A DNA stretch of 64,000 nt from an uncultured Clostridia bacterium (GCA_910585485.1 CAJUEZ010000002.1:38585-102584), one strand, 5' to 3'; shown: positions 49,395 to 58,460, counted from the first letter of the stretch. Numbers and translations: made by a program. The notes: generated by a model not told the origin, from the letters alone.

Positions 49395-49516
49395 GAAAAA
49401 TTTTCTGTTATGGCTATTTTTTCGTTTATTCTCGTTAAAGCCCCTTGCCGTATGTGCATACTGCCTGCGGTGCTTTGCCTTGATAAACAAAAATTCCTCA
49501 TAACATGAAATTTTTC
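49395..49516 (+). repeat. long intergenic hairpin 3 (rpsH-rplF gap)
   Basis: A 122-bp imperfect inverted repeat. GAAAAATTT-TGTTATG-ATTTTT-GTTTAT-AAAGC in the left arm is mirrored on the right by GCTTT, ATAAAC, AAAAAT, CATAAC and AAATTTTTC. The apex is GTAT-GTGC-ATACTGCC. It lies in the 340-bp rpsH-rplF gap with a second member at 49570 and a smaller CTTGATA/TATCAAG hairpin between them. Confidence 0.65.
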
Positions 49517-49569
49517 AAATATATTTCGAATTTTTAGAATGTCGTCTTGATATTTGCGCGTATCAAGGC

Positions 49570-49611
49570 AAAATCGCAAAGGCTGTATTCCATGTACGCC
49601 GAGCGGGTTTT
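49570..49611 (+). repeat. intergenic hairpin 4 (rpsH-rplF gap)
   Basis: AAAA-CGC-GGC and GCC-GCG-TTTT pair around GTAT-TCCAT-GTAC. It is short but has the same apex pattern as its neighbours. No gene is seen in this gap. Confidence 0.5.
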
Positions 49612-49723
49612 ACAAAGAGAAGCGGAAAGCGCAAACGATATAATAAAAATTCAACATATTAAATAACTGAAAACCTGAGCGGTAATCCCGCCAGAGTAAA
49701 TTTAAGTTAAGGAGGAAAATCCT

Positions 49724-50272
49724 ATGTCAAGAATAGGTAAATTACCTATCACTGTTCCTGCCGGAGTTGACGTCAAGATCAGTGATACAAACGAAATCAC
49801 AGTAAAAGGCAAGAACGGAACTCTTCAAAGACAGCTTCATCCGGACATGATTATTAAGATGGCTGATGGAGTTATCACAGTAGAACGTCCGTCAGAAAAT
49901 AAAATGCACAAGTCGTTGCATGGTCTTACAAGAACACTTGTAAACAACATGGTTGTTGGTGTAACTGAAGGATTTACAAAGGAGCTTGAAATCAACGGTG
50001 TTGGTTACAGAGCTGCTATGCAGGGTAAGACTCTTAATTTGAGTCTTGGTTATTCACACCCTGTTTTATATGAGGCAAAAGAGGGCGTGACAATCGAAGT
50101 GCCCGCGCCAAATAAAATTCTTGTAAAGGGCGCTAACAAAGAAGATGTTGGAGCTACTGCTGCAAAGATAAGAGAATTCAGACAGCCTGAACCATATAAG
50201 GGTAAGGGTATTAAATACGTTGATGAATATATCAGACGTAAAGAAGGTAAAGCAGGAGCGAAGAAGAAATAA
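49724..50272 (+). CDS. rplF: 50S ribosomal protein L6
   Basis: A 182-residue L6: MSRIGKLPITVPAGVDVKI, GFTKELEINGVGYRA, and PEPYKGKGIKYVDEYIRRKEGK at the end. RBS AAGGAGG. Confidence 0.97.
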   Translation: MSRIGKLPITVPAGVDVKISDTNEITVKGKNGTLQRQLHPDMIIKMADGVITVERPSENKMHKSLHGLTRTLVNNMVVGVTEGFTKELEINGVGYRAAMQGKTLNLSLGYSHPVLYEAKEGVTIEVPAPNKILVKGANKEDVGATAAKIREFRQPEPYKGKGIKYVDEYIRRKEGKAGAKKK

Positions 50273-50291
50273 TTGAAAGGAGTGTTCTTAA

Positions 50292-50651
50292 ATGATTAAG
50301 AAGATAGATAAAAACACGGCTAGAATTCGTCGTCATCAGAGAGTTAGAAAGAACATCTCCGGCACGGCGGAGAGACCTCGTCTAAACGTATTCAGAAGTG
50401 CTAAACACATATATGCTCAGATTATCGATGATGTTAAGGGTGTTACATTAGTTGCAGCTTCAAGCATGGATAAAGATTTTTCAGGATACGGCGGTAATGT
50501 TGACGGCGCCAAGGAAGTAGGCAAGAAGGTTGCCGAAAAGGCTCAGGCGGCGGGCATTAAGACGGTAGTATTCGACAGAGGCGGATATGTATATCACGGC
50601 AGAGTTGCTGCTCTTGCAGAAGGCGCAAGAGAAGGCGGCTTGGAATTCTAA
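50292..50651 (+). CDS. rplR: 50S ribosomal protein L18
   Basis: A 119-residue L18: RRHQRVRKNISGTAERPRL and VFDRGGYVYHGRVAALAEGA. It is a 5S rRNA-binding protein. RBS GAAAGGAG. Confidence 0.97.
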   Translation: MIKKIDKNTARIRRHQRVRKNISGTAERPRLNVFRSAKHIYAQIIDDVKGVTLVAASSMDKDFSGYGGNVDGAKEVGKKVAEKAQAAGIKTVVFDRGGYVYHGRVAALAEGAREGGLEF

Positions 50652-50671
50652 GAGAAGGAGGACGAGAACAA

Positions 50672-51175
50672 GTGACTGAGAAAATAGATGTAGAAGCTTT
50701 AGAGCTTGAAGAAAATGTCGTAGCAATCAACCGTGTTGCCAAAACAGTTAAGGGCGGTAGAACAATGAGATTCTCTGCATTGGTCGTTGTTGGTGACAGA
50801 AATGGCCACGTTGGCTACGGTCAGGGTAAAGCTGCTGAAATCCCGGACGCAATCAGAAAGGGTATTGACGCGGCAAAGAAGAACTTGATTACAGTTCCTC
50901 TTGTAGGCACAACTATCCCTCACGAGATTATTGGTATCGCGGGTGCGGGCAAGGTTCTTTTGAAGCCTGCCACACAGGGTACCGGTGTTATCGCGGGTGG
51001 TCCAGTTCGTGCGGTGCTTGAACTTGCCGGTATCAAGGACATCAGAACAAAGTGCTTGCGTTCAAATAACAAGAGAAATGTAGTTAGTGCTACTGTACAG
51101 GGTCTATCAGAGCTTAAGCAGGCTGAAGAAGTTGCAAAACTGAGAGACAAGACTGTAGACCAAATCAGAGGTTAA
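50672..51175 (+). CDS. rpsE: 30S ribosomal protein S5
   Basis: A 167-residue S5 starting at GTG after AGAAGGAGG. NRVAKTVKGGRTMRFSALVV and GHVGYGQGKAAEIPDAIRKG are diagnostic. Confidence 0.97.
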   Translation: MTEKIDVEALELEENVVAINRVAKTVKGGRTMRFSALVVVGDRNGHVGYGQGKAAEIPDAIRKGIDAAKKNLITVPLVGTTIPHEIIGIAGAGKVLLKPATQGTGVIAGGPVRAVLELAGIKDIRTKCLRSNNKRNVVSATVQGLSELKQAEEVAKLRDKTVDQIRG

Positions 51176-51193
51176 AGAGGAGGCACACAATAA

Positions 51194-51373
51194 ATGGCTA
51201 AGCTAAAAATTACATTAGTTAGAAGCACAATCGGCAGAAAAAAGGATCAGATTGCAACTGTCGAAGCTTTGGGACTAAAGAAAATAAGAAGTGTTGTTGA
51301 ACATAATGACACACCTCAGATAAGAGGAATGATCAACAAGGTATCACACCTTGTAACAGTAGAAGAAAACTAA
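51194..51373 (+). CDS. rpmD: 50S ribosomal protein L30
   Basis: A 59-residue L30: LKITLVRSTIGRKKDQIATV and LGLKKIRSVVEHNDTPQIRG. It begins at ATG 51194 after AGAGGAGG and ends at TAA 51371-51373, between rpsE and rplO. Confidence 0.96.
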   Translation: MAKLKITLVRSTIGRKKDQIATVEALGLKKIRSVVEHNDTPQIRGMINKVSHLVTVEEN

Positions 51374-51393
51374 TTAGTAAGGAGGTGTAGCAA

Positions 51394-51834
51394 ATGAACT
51401 TAAACGAACTACAACCTGCTGAAGGTTCTAAGTTTGCTCCAAAGAGAGTAGGCAGAGGTATCGGAAGCGGTACAGGCAAAACTTCGGGAAAAGGTCATAA
51501 AGGACAGAATGCCCGCAGCGGCGGCGGTGTTAGACCGGGCTTTGAAGGCGGTCAGATGCCTCTTTACAGAAGACTTCCTAAACGTGGTTTTAAGAATATA
51601 TTTGCAAAACAGTATGTGTCTGTAAATGTCGAGGCTTTAAATAAGCTTGAGGATGGATGCGAAGTTACAGCTGAAGTACTAAAGGAAAACGGTATTATCA
51701 GCAAAACACTTGACGGTGTTAAAATACTGGGCAGAGGTGAACTTACAAAGAAGCTTAACGTAAAGGTTGCGAAAATGAGCGCTTCTGCTAAAGAGAAAAT
51801 AGAAAAGGCAGGCGGAAAGGCAGAGGTGATATAA
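51394..51834 (+). CDS. rplO: 50S ribosomal protein L15
   Basis: A 146-residue L15: MNLNELQPAEGSKFAPKRVG, the glycine-rich GSGTGKTSGKGHKGQNARSG, and FEGGQMPLYRRLPKRGF. Confidence 0.97.
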   Translation: MNLNELQPAEGSKFAPKRVGRGIGSGTGKTSGKGHKGQNARSGGGVRPGFEGGQMPLYRRLPKRGFKNIFAKQYVSVNVEALNKLEDGCEVTAEVLKENGIISKTLDGVKILGRGELTKKLNVKVAKMSASAKEKIEKAGGKAEVI

Positions 51835-51835
51835 A

Positions 51836-53185
51836 GTGCTTCAGACATTAAGAAATGCTTGGAAAATCCCTGACCTAAGACGCAGAATTATTTTCACATT
51901 GATTATGCTGATTATATTCAGATTCGGCGCGCATATTCCGGTGCCGTATTTGTCAGCTCCGGCCATGAAGCAATTTCTTGGCTCGGGTACAGACTTATTT
52001 AGTCTGTTTGATGTGTTCACAGGCGGCGCGTTCTCAAACGCGACTGTTATGGCGATGGGTGTTTCACCATACATCAACGCGTCAATTATTGTGCAGCTTT
52101 TAACAGTTGCGATTCCTTCTCTTGAACGTCTTGCAAAAGAAGGCTTGGAAGGAAGAAAGAAGATAAACAAAATCACAAGATACCTTGGTATTGCGCTTGC
52201 GTTCATTCAGGGTGCGGGACTTTATGTAACGCTTCTTAACATGAACGCAAATATGATAGAGAATGGATTAGGTCCGGCAATAACGGACACAAGTGTGCTT
52301 GCGTTCTTTACAATAGTGCTTACATTTACAGCAGGTACAGCGTTTATCATTTGGTTAGGCGAACTTATAACGGAAAAAGGTCTTGGAAACGGTGTATCAT
52401 TGATTATCTTCGCGGGTATCGTATCAAGAATTCCGAGCGCTGCATATGGTGTGTATAACGTTGCTATGGGCGGAGGAGCGATAACTCCTCAGGGACTTCT
52501 TCTTATAGCAGCTGTTGTAGTAGTTGTTATAGCAGCTATTACATTCGTTGTATTCTTCTCCGACGCGGAAAGAAGAATACCTGTTCAGTATGCTAAAAGA
52601 GTTGTCGGAAGAAAGATGTACGGCGGTCAGAGCACTAATATTCCTATTAAGGTTGCTGCCGGTGGAGTTATGCCAATCATCTTTGCTTCGTCAATCATGG
52701 CATTCCCTGCAACAATCGTAAGACTTTTGACAGGCGGCAACATGCCGACAAGCGGTTTGGGACATTATATCCTTGGATGCTTGTCAGCCGGTTTCTCATC
52801 AGCATGGTGGACGAGTGTTGTTTACGCGGTACTTTATGCGCTTTTGATACTGTTCTTCACATATTTCTATGCTTCAATCCAGTTCAATCCGATTGAACTT
52901 GCGAACAATATGAAGAAGAGCGGTGGATATATTCCCGGTATAAGACCGGGTAAGCCGACAAGTGATTATATAGGAAAGATTTCTTCAAGACTTAATCTTG
53001 TAGGCGCATTTTTCCTTGCGGTTATCGCAATATTGCCGGTAATTGTCAATGCGATATTCCCTGGTATGACAGGTCTTCAGATTGGCGGTACTTCACTGCT
53101 TATCATGGAAGGTGTTGCGCTTGAAACAGTCAGACAGATTGAATCGCAGATGACTATGCGTCATTACAAGGGTTTTCTTGAATAG
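51836..53185 (+). CDS. secY: preprotein translocase subunit SecY
   Basis: A 449-residue SecY with ten helices. It starts at GTG one base after the rplO stop, using GAGGTG inside rplO. FGAHIPVPYLSAPAM at the start, the LGVSPYINASIIVQLL-like plug region (MGVSPYINASIIVQLL) and GGYIPGIRPGKPTSDY near the C-terminus are all typical. It forms the protein-conducting channel with SecE and SecG. Confidence 0.97.
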   Translation: MLQTLRNAWKIPDLRRRIIFTLIMLIIFRFGAHIPVPYLSAPAMKQFLGSGTDLFSLFDVFTGGAFSNATVMAMGVSPYINASIIVQLLTVAIPSLERLAKEGLEGRKKINKITRYLGIALAFIQGAGLYVTLLNMNANMIENGLGPAITDTSVLAFFTIVLTFTAGTAFIIWLGELITEKGLGNGVSLIIFAGIVSRIPSAAYGVYNVAMGGGAITPQGLLLIAAVVVVVIAAITFVVFFSDAERRIPVQYAKRVVGRKMYGGQSTNIPIKVAAGGVMPIIFASSIMAFPATIVRLLTGGNMPTSGLGHYILGCLSAGFSSAWWTSVVYAVLYALLILFFTYFYASIQFNPIELANNMKKSGGYIPGIRPGKPTSDYIGKISSRLNLVGAFFLAVIAILPVIVNAIFPGMTGLQIGGTSLLIMEGVALETVRQIESQMTMRHYKGFLE

Positions 53186-53212
53186 TTAAAACCGGAAAGG
53201 CGGTAGGTATAT

Positions 53213-53851
53213 ATGAATTTAGTACTAGTGGGTCCCCCCGGGGCAGGTAAAGGTACGCAAGGTGAAATTTTATCAAAACGTTTAGGCGTTGATACAATTT
53301 CAACAGGTGTTATGCTGAGAACCGCCATCAAGGAACAAACTGAAATCGGCAAGAATGTTGAAAAAATTATTAATGCCGGAAATCTTGTTCCGGATGACGT
53401 AATGGTTGAACTTATAAAAGAAAGATTGGCAAAGCCTGATTGTGCAAAGGGATTTATACTTGATGGATTCCCGCGCACAACGGCTCAGGCTGTCGCGCTG
53501 ACGGAGTCAGGAGTTAAGATAGACAAAGTGCTTTCACTTGAGGTTGACGATGATAAAATCGTTGAGCGTCTTTCTTCAAGACGTGAGTGCAGAAAGTGCG
53601 GCGCGCCGTATAATGTCATATCTAATAAGCCTGAAATCGAAGGCAAATGTGATAAATGCGGAGGAGATTTGATTCAGCGCGCTGATGATAATCCTGAAAC
53701 GATTCAGAATAGACTTAACGTTTATCACGAACAAACGGAGCCGATTAAGGCATATTACGAAAAAAAGGGCATTTTGGTAACTGCTCAGGGAGAAGAGAAG
53801 TTGGAAGATACCACAAGTAATGTTGCCAAGGCTTTAGGACTTGAGGTGTGA
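53213..53851 (+). CDS. adk: adenylate kinase
   Basis: A 212-residue Adk. The P-loop is GPPGAGKGTQ (7-16) and DGFPRTTAQA the AMP-site motif. A lid domain has a Cys4 zinc site (CRKCGAPYN and CDKCGG), the Gram-positive form. Confidence 0.97.
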   Translation: MNLVLVGPPGAGKGTQGEILSKRLGVDTISTGVMLRTAIKEQTEIGKNVEKIINAGNLVPDDVMVELIKERLAKPDCAKGFILDGFPRTTAQAVALTESGVKIDKVLSLEVDDDKIVERLSSRRECRKCGAPYNVISNKPEIEGKCDKCGGDLIQRADDNPETIQNRLNVYHEQTEPIKAYYEKKGILVTAQGEEKLEDTTSNVAKALGLEV

Positions 53852-53854
53852 TTT

Positions 53855-54601
53855 ATGATAGCAATTAAATCAGCAAAGCAAGTCGAAAAAATGCGCGCGT
53901 CGGCAAAAATCACTAAAGAGGCTCTTGAACTTTTAGAAAAGCATATAAAGCCGGGTGTGAATACGGCGCAGCTTGATAAAATCGCGTATGATTTTATCAT
54001 TTCAAAAGGTGCGACACCTAATTTCCTCAATTATAACGGTTTTCCGGGAAGTATATGCGCGTCGGTAAACGATGAGGTTGTACACGGAATACCAAATAAA
54101 AAAGCAGTCCTTAAAGAGGGCGACATAATCAGTATTGATATGGGCGCCGTACTTGACGGATGGCACAGCGATGCGGCGAGGACATTTGGAGTCGGAAAGA
54201 TTTCAGATGAAGCGCAGAGATTGATTGACGTGACACGTGAAAGCTTTTTTGAGGGGATTAAGTATCTGAAACACGGTGCCAAATTAGGTGATGTTTCGTC
54301 AGCTATTCAAAATTACGTTGAAAAGAACGGTTACAGCGTTGTTCGTGATCTTGTTGGTCACGGCATAGGACAGAATCTTCATGAAGACCCAAGCGTGCCG
54401 AATTTTGGCAGAGCGGGACATGGAGTAAAGCTTGCCGCTGGTATGACGCTTGCGATTGAACCTATGGTCAACGCGGGAGTTTATAATGTTGCGGTATTAG
54501 ATGATGACTGGACAGTAGTGACCGATGACGGAAATCTATCAGCCCACTATGAGAACACAGTATTGATTACGAAAGACGGTTATGAAATATTAACGTTGTA
54601 G
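53855..54601 (+). CDS. map: methionine aminopeptidase, type I
   Basis: A 248-residue pita-bread enzyme. The metal ligands lie in IDMGAVLDGWHSDAARTF (two Asp), GHGIGQNLHEDPSVPN (His) and AIEPMVN and the final ENTVLI (Glu). It removes initiator Met. It starts 3 bp after adk and is followed by the KOW gene. Confidence 0.97.
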   Translation: MIAIKSAKQVEKMRASAKITKEALELLEKHIKPGVNTAQLDKIAYDFIISKGATPNFLNYNGFPGSICASVNDEVVHGIPNKKAVLKEGDIISIDMGAVLDGWHSDAARTFGVGKISDEAQRLIDVTRESFFEGIKYLKHGAKLGDVSSAIQNYVEKNGYSVVRDLVGHGIGQNLHEDPSVPNFGRAGHGVKLAAGMTLAIEPMVNAGVYNVAVLDDDWTVVTDDGNLSAHYENTVLITKDGYEILTL

Positions 54602-54610
54602 GAGAATAGT

Positions 54611-54868
54611 ATGGAAATTGTAGAGGGTTCAATAGTCCGTTCCATTGCGGGAAGGGATAAGGGCGATTTGTTTATAGTTATGTCGAGAGAAGGCGACTAT
54701 GCCTATCTTGTAAACGGAGAACTGAGAAAAGCGGATCACCCTAAAAAAAAGAAGCTCAAGCACTTGCAGGGAACAAATTCTGTATCTGAATTTATACGAA
54801 ATAAATTGGAGTCAACAGGGAAGATTACGAACTCGGAAGTGCGAAAAGCATTGGCGGAATTTAATTAA
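54611..54868 (+). CDS. KOW-domain RNA-binding protein (L14e/L27e-like)
   Basis: An 85-residue protein with an N-terminal KOW fold (VEGSIVRSIAGRDKGDLFIV) and a basic stretch HPKKKKLKHLQGTN. It is conserved between map and infA in many Clostridia and resembles archaeal/eukaryotic L14e. The exact role is not established. RBS GGAG directly after map. Confidence 0.88.
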   Translation: MEIVEGSIVRSIAGRDKGDLFIVMSREGDYAYLVNGELRKADHPKKKKLKHLQGTNSVSEFIRNKLESTGKITNSEVRKALAEFN

Positions 54869-54911
54869 AGTTTCTTGGGAGCGTATCACGAAAGTATTAG
54901 GAGGATGTAGC

Positions 54912-55130
54912 GTGGCTAAGGATGATGTATTGGAATTAGAAGGCACGGTTGTTGAAAACCTGCCGAACGCAATGTTTAAAGTAGAGCTTGAAAATGGGCA
55001 TCAGGTTTTGGCACATATTTCAGGCAAACTGAGAATGAATTTCATAAAGATTTTGCCTGGGGATAAGGTAACTCTTGAAATGAGTCCTTATGATTTAACC
55101 AGAGGCAGAATTACTTGGAGATCGAAATAA
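54912..55130 (+). CDS. infA: translation initiation factor IF-1
   Basis: A 72-residue OB-fold IF-1 starting at GTG after AGGAGG. VLELEGTVVENLPNAMFKVE and FIKILPGDKVTLEMSPYDL are diagnostic. Confidence 0.97.
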   Translation: MAKDDVLELEGTVVENLPNAMFKVELENGHQVLAHISGKLRMNFIKILPGDKVTLEMSPYDLTRGRITWRSK

Positions 55131-55146
55131 TAGGAGGTAACAAAAA

Positions 55147-55260
55147 ATGAAGGTACGTCCGTCAGTAAAACCGATTTGCGAAAAATGCAAAATCATAAAG
55201 AGAAAAGGCAAAGTAATGGTTATATGTGAAAACCCAAAACACAAGCAAAAACAAGGCTAA
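55147..55260 (+). CDS. rpmJ: 50S ribosomal protein L36
   Basis: A 37-residue L36 (MKVRPSVKPICEKCKIIKRK, then CENPKHKQKQG) with the Cys3-His zinc site. ATG 55147 follows TAGGAGG. The gap of 312 bp before rpsM holds three hairpins. Confidence 0.97.
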   Translation: MKVRPSVKPICEKCKIIKRKGKVMVICENPKHKQKQG

Positions 55261-55276
55261 AAATCAATTGATAAAT

Positions 55277-55369
55277 CATCTTTTGGCGCATAACAGCCCT
55301 TTTTGCACGAGGCAGTACCTGCGTACGGCTCTCGCACAAAAATGACTGCTCTGCATCCAAAATCTGAGT
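55277..55369 (+). repeat. long intergenic hairpin 5 (rpmJ-rpsM gap)
   Basis: TTTTGG, GCA, CAG, TTTTTG and CGAG in the left arm pair in register with CTCG, CAAAAA, CTG, TGC and CCAAAA in the right arm. The apex is AGTAC-CTGC-GTACGGC. It has the same architecture as the hairpins at 45122, 47311 and 49395. Confidence 0.65.
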
Positions 55370-55429
55370 TTGTCAGAATGATTTTTAAGATTTGCAGATT
55401 TTCACAAAACAAAATTTGTTTATGACTTG

Positions 55430-55510
55430 TTTAAGCGCGGCTGACCGTATAAGGTGCGGTAGCTTGAACAGGTTTTAAATACAGCATCGCAGGTATAGTG
55501 TGCGGTGTTG
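55430..55510 (+). repeat. two short hairpins with the same apex (rpmJ-rpsM gap)
   Basis: TTTAAGC/GCTTGAA around CCGTAT-AAG-GTGCGG (55430-55468), and CAGCATCGCA/TGCGGTGTTG around GGTAT-AGT-G (55482-55510). Both carry GTAT-N3-GTGCGG. Together with the larger hairpin they fill the 312-bp gap. No gene is seen there. Confidence 0.5.
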
Positions 55511-55572
55511 ATAAAAAAACAACACTATATAAAATTTTTTGATGATATCTTTTAATGGAGGTGTAGAAAAGT

Positions 55573-55941
55573 ATGGCAAGAATAGCAGGTGTTGACTTAC
55601 CAAGAGAAAAGAGAGTAGAAGTTGGTCTTACCTATATATATGGCATTGGACTTAAGAGCTCACAGAAAATTCTTTCCCAAACAGGTGTAAACCCTGACAC
55701 AAGAGTAAAGGACCTTACAGAGGCAGACGTTAGTAAACTAAGAGAAGTAATTGACGCTGAGTACACTGTTGAGGGTGACCTTAGACGTCAGATTGCTCTT
55801 GACATCAAGAGACTAATGGAAATCGGATGTTACAGAGGTATCCGTCACAGAAAAGGTCTTCCTGTAAGAGGACAGAACACTAAGAACAATGCAAGAACCC
55901 GCAAGGGACCTGCAAGAACAATCGCAGGTAAGAAGAAATAA
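55573..55941 (+). CDS. rpsM: 30S ribosomal protein S13
   Basis: A 122-residue S13: MARIAGVDLPREKRVEVGLT and GCYRGIRHRKGLPVRGQNTK. RBS GGAGGTG. Confidence 0.97.
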   Translation: MARIAGVDLPREKRVEVGLTYIYGIGLKSSQKILSQTGVNPDTRVKDLTEADVSKLREVIDAEYTVEGDLRRQIALDIKRLMEIGCYRGIRHRKGLPVRGQNTKNNARTRKGPARTIAGKKK

Positions 55942-55959
55942 AAGGAGGGACTAAGCTAA

Positions 55960-56358
55960 ATGGCAAAGGTAGCAAAGAAAACTACACGTACAAGACGTCG
56001 TGATAGAAAAAATATTGAAAAAGGCGCGGCTCATATCCGTTCAACTTTCAACAATACAATCGTTACAATTACAGATACAGCCGGAAACGCTATATCTTGG
56101 GCAAGTGCCGGTGGTTTAGGCTTCCGCGGCTCAAGAAAGAGCACACCATTCGCTGCGCAGACAGCGGCTGAGACAGCTGCAAAGGCAGCTATGGAACATG
56201 GTATGAAGACAGTAGAGGTTTACGTTAAGGGACCGGGTGCAGGACGTGAAGCAGCAATCCGTGCATTGCAGGCAACAGGTCTTGACGTTACAATGATTAA
56301 GGACGTAACTCCTATTCCTCATAACGGTTGCAGACCGCCAAAGAGAAGAAGAGTCTGA
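55960..56358 (+). CDS. rpsK: 30S ribosomal protein S11
   Basis: A 132-residue S11: AAHIRSTFNNTIVTITD, GFRGSRKSTPFAAQ, and the C-terminal PIPHNGCRPPKRRRV. Confidence 0.97.
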   Translation: MAKVAKKTTRTRRRDRKNIEKGAAHIRSTFNNTIVTITDTAGNAISWASAGGLGFRGSRKSTPFAAQTAAETAAKAAMEHGMKTVEVYVKGPGAGREAAIRALQATGLDVTMIKDVTPIPHNGCRPPKRRRV

Positions 56359-56387
56359 TTTGTATTATTGTAAAGGAGGAAAAGAGC

Positions 56388-56981
56388 ATGGCAGTAAATA
56401 GACAACCGGTTTTAAAGAGATGCAAAACTTTGGGCATCACCCCTGCAACAATGGGTATAGATAAATCATCTAACAGAAACCCGAAGCAAGGCAGAAAAAA
56501 GCAGTCTGAATACGGATTGCAGCTTAATGAAAAGCAGAAGGTTAAGTTTATATACGGTGTACTTGAAAAGCAGTTCAGAAAGTACTACGTTATGGCTACA
56601 AAGAGACAGGGTATCACAGGTGAGATGCTTCTTCAGATTCTTGAGTCAAGACTTGACAATGTTGTTTTCAGATTAGGCTTGGCTAATACAAGACGTGAAG
56701 CAAGACAGATTGTAAATCACGGTCATATTACAGTAAACGGTGGTAAGGTAGACATTCCGTCATACCTTGTAAAACCGGGTGATGTAGTAGCAGTAAGAGA
56801 GAAGAGTAAGAACTCTGTTAGAATTAAAGAAATCGTTGAGACAAACGCAAGCAGAGTTGTTCCTAAGTGGCTTTCAATGGATAAGAATACACTTACAGGT
56901 AAGGTTATTACTTTGGCTGCAAGAGATGACATTGATTATGAAGTTGAGGAACACCTTATCGTCGAACTTTATTCTAAATAA
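56388..56981 (+). CDS. rpsD: 30S ribosomal protein S4
   Basis: A 197-residue S4 starting at ATG 56388 after AAAGGAGG. An in-frame extension into rpsK is rejected. The S4 RNA-binding domain has ESRLDNVVFRLGLANTRREA and HITVNGGKVDIPSYLVKPGD. The protein lacks the long zinc-finger N-terminus of some S4 forms. Confidence 0.96.
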   Translation: MAVNRQPVLKRCKTLGITPATMGIDKSSNRNPKQGRKKQSEYGLQLNEKQKVKFIYGVLEKQFRKYYVMATKRQGITGEMLLQILESRLDNVVFRLGLANTRREARQIVNHGHITVNGGKVDIPSYLVKPGDVVAVREKSKNSVRIKEIVETNASRVVPKWLSMDKNTLTGKVITLAARDDIDYEVEEHLIVELYSK

Positions 56982-57087
56982 TTACATGTTACCCTCGGTA
57001 AGTGGATATATATACATGTTTTACGAGTGGTTTCGGAGCGAATGAACTGCTCCGGACTCCTCTCAGATTATAAAGGAGGGTTCTGAA

Positions 57088-58038
57088 ATGATAGAAATGG
57101 AAAAGCCTAATATAGAATGCGTTGAGATGAGTGAAGACGGCAGATACGGGAAATTTGTCGTGTCTCCGTTGGAGCGTGGTTACGGCACTACACTCGGAAA
57201 TTCACTTCGCAGAATTTTACTTTCATCATTGCCGGGCGCTGCTGCGACTTCAATTAAGATTGAGGGCGTACAGCATGAGTTTTCAACAGTGCCGGGTGTG
57301 ACAGAGGATGTGACAGAACTTATTCTGAACATCAAGAAGCTTGCCTTGAAGGTTCATGGCGATCTTCCCAAAACTGTTTACATTGAAGCAAAGGGCGCTC
57401 AGGAAATAACTGCTGATGATATTAAGCGTGATGATGATGTTGAAATTTTTAATCCTGATCTGCATATCGCAACGCTGAATGATGATGCAAATCTTTATAT
57501 CGAGATTACTCTATCAAAGGGCAGAGGATATGTCAGCGCTGAAAAGAATAAGCAGTCTATGCAGCCTATTATCGGAGTAATCCCTGTGGATTCTATCTAT
57601 ACTCCTGTAACCAAGGTTAATTATACGGTGGAAAACACACGTGTGGGTCAATATACGGATAGAGAAGAATTGGCAGTTGAGATTTGGACAAACGGTACTA
57701 TAAAGCCTGATGAGGCTGTATCTTTGGCAGCTAAGATTATGAATGATCTGCTTTCGCTGTTTGTTGACCTTTCAGATGACGCTAAGAATGCTGAAATCAT
57801 TGTTGAAAAGGAAGAGAACAAGAAGGAAAAAGTTCTGGAAATGACTATTGAAGAACTGGATTTGTCAGTTCGTTCATACAACTGCTTGAAGCGTGCGGGT
57901 ATCAACACGGTTGAAGACCTTACAAACAAGTCCGAAGAGGATATGATGAAGGTAAGAAACCTTGGCAGAAAGTCGCTTGAAGAAGTCATAAACAAATTAA
58001 ATGGTTTAGGTCTTTACCTTAAAAAAGAAGAAGATTAA
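57088..58038 (+). CDS. rpoA: RNA polymerase subunit alpha
   Basis: A 316-residue alpha subunit. The N-terminal dimerisation domain has FVVSPLERGYGTTLGNSLRRILLSS. The C-terminal domain (about 250-316) has IEELDLSVRSYNCLKRAGI and MKVRNLGRKSLEEV, the UP-element and activator contact region. RBS AAAGGAGGG. Confidence 0.97.
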   Translation: MIEMEKPNIECVEMSEDGRYGKFVVSPLERGYGTTLGNSLRRILLSSLPGAAATSIKIEGVQHEFSTVPGVTEDVTELILNIKKLALKVHGDLPKTVYIEAKGAQEITADDIKRDDDVEIFNPDLHIATLNDDANLYIEITLSKGRGYVSAEKNKQSMQPIIGVIPVDSIYTPVTKVNYTVENTRVGQYTDREELAVEIWTNGTIKPDEAVSLAAKIMNDLLSLFVDLSDDAKNAEIIVEKEENKKEKVLEMTIEELDLSVRSYNCLKRAGINTVEDLTNKSEEDMMKVRNLGRKSLEEVINKLNGLGLYLKKEED

Positions 58039-58053
58039 TAGGAGGTAACGGTT

Positions 58054-58398
58054 ATGCCGGGAACAAGAAAGTTAAATCGCCCAACAGACCAGAGAAAAGC
58101 TATGCTTCGTAATCTTGTAACAAGCTTTTTGGAAACGGGTAGAATTGAAACTACTTTGACAAGAGCAAAAGAGACTCAGAGTATGGCTGAGAAAATGATT
58201 ACTCTTGGTAAGATAAACACACTACATTCTCGTCGTCAGGCATTGGAGTTTATCACAAAAGAAGACGTTGTAACAAAGGTTTTCTCTGAAATAGCTCCTA
58301 AGTACGCTGAAAGAAACGGCGGATATACAAGAATATACCAAACAGGTCCTCGTCGTGGTGACAGCGCACCTATGGCAATTCTTGAACTTGTAGACTAA
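58054..58398 (+). CDS. rplQ: 50S ribosomal protein L17
   Basis: A 114-residue L17: RKLNRPTDQRKAMLRNLVTS and GGYTRIYQTGPRRGDSAPMA. It is the last gene of the operon. The ecfA/ecfT genes that follow rplQ in many Firmicutes are not present here. Confidence 0.97.
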   Translation: MPGTRKLNRPTDQRKAMLRNLVTSFLETGRIETTLTRAKETQSMAEKMITLGKINTLHSRRQALEFITKEDVVTKVFSEIAPKYAERNGGYTRIYQTGPRRGDSAPMAILELVD

Positions 58399-58406
58399 TA
58401 AATGAT

Positions 58407-58439
58407 AAAAAAGACGGTTCAATATGAACCGTCTTTTTT
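58407..58439. terminator. terminator of the ribosomal operon
   Basis: AAAAAAGACGGTTCA and TGAACCGTCTTTTTT pair perfectly around a 3-nt loop. It is symmetric, so it also serves the convergent icd gene. Confidence 0.93.
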
Positions 58440-58460
58440 GATGCAATCGCATAAATATCT

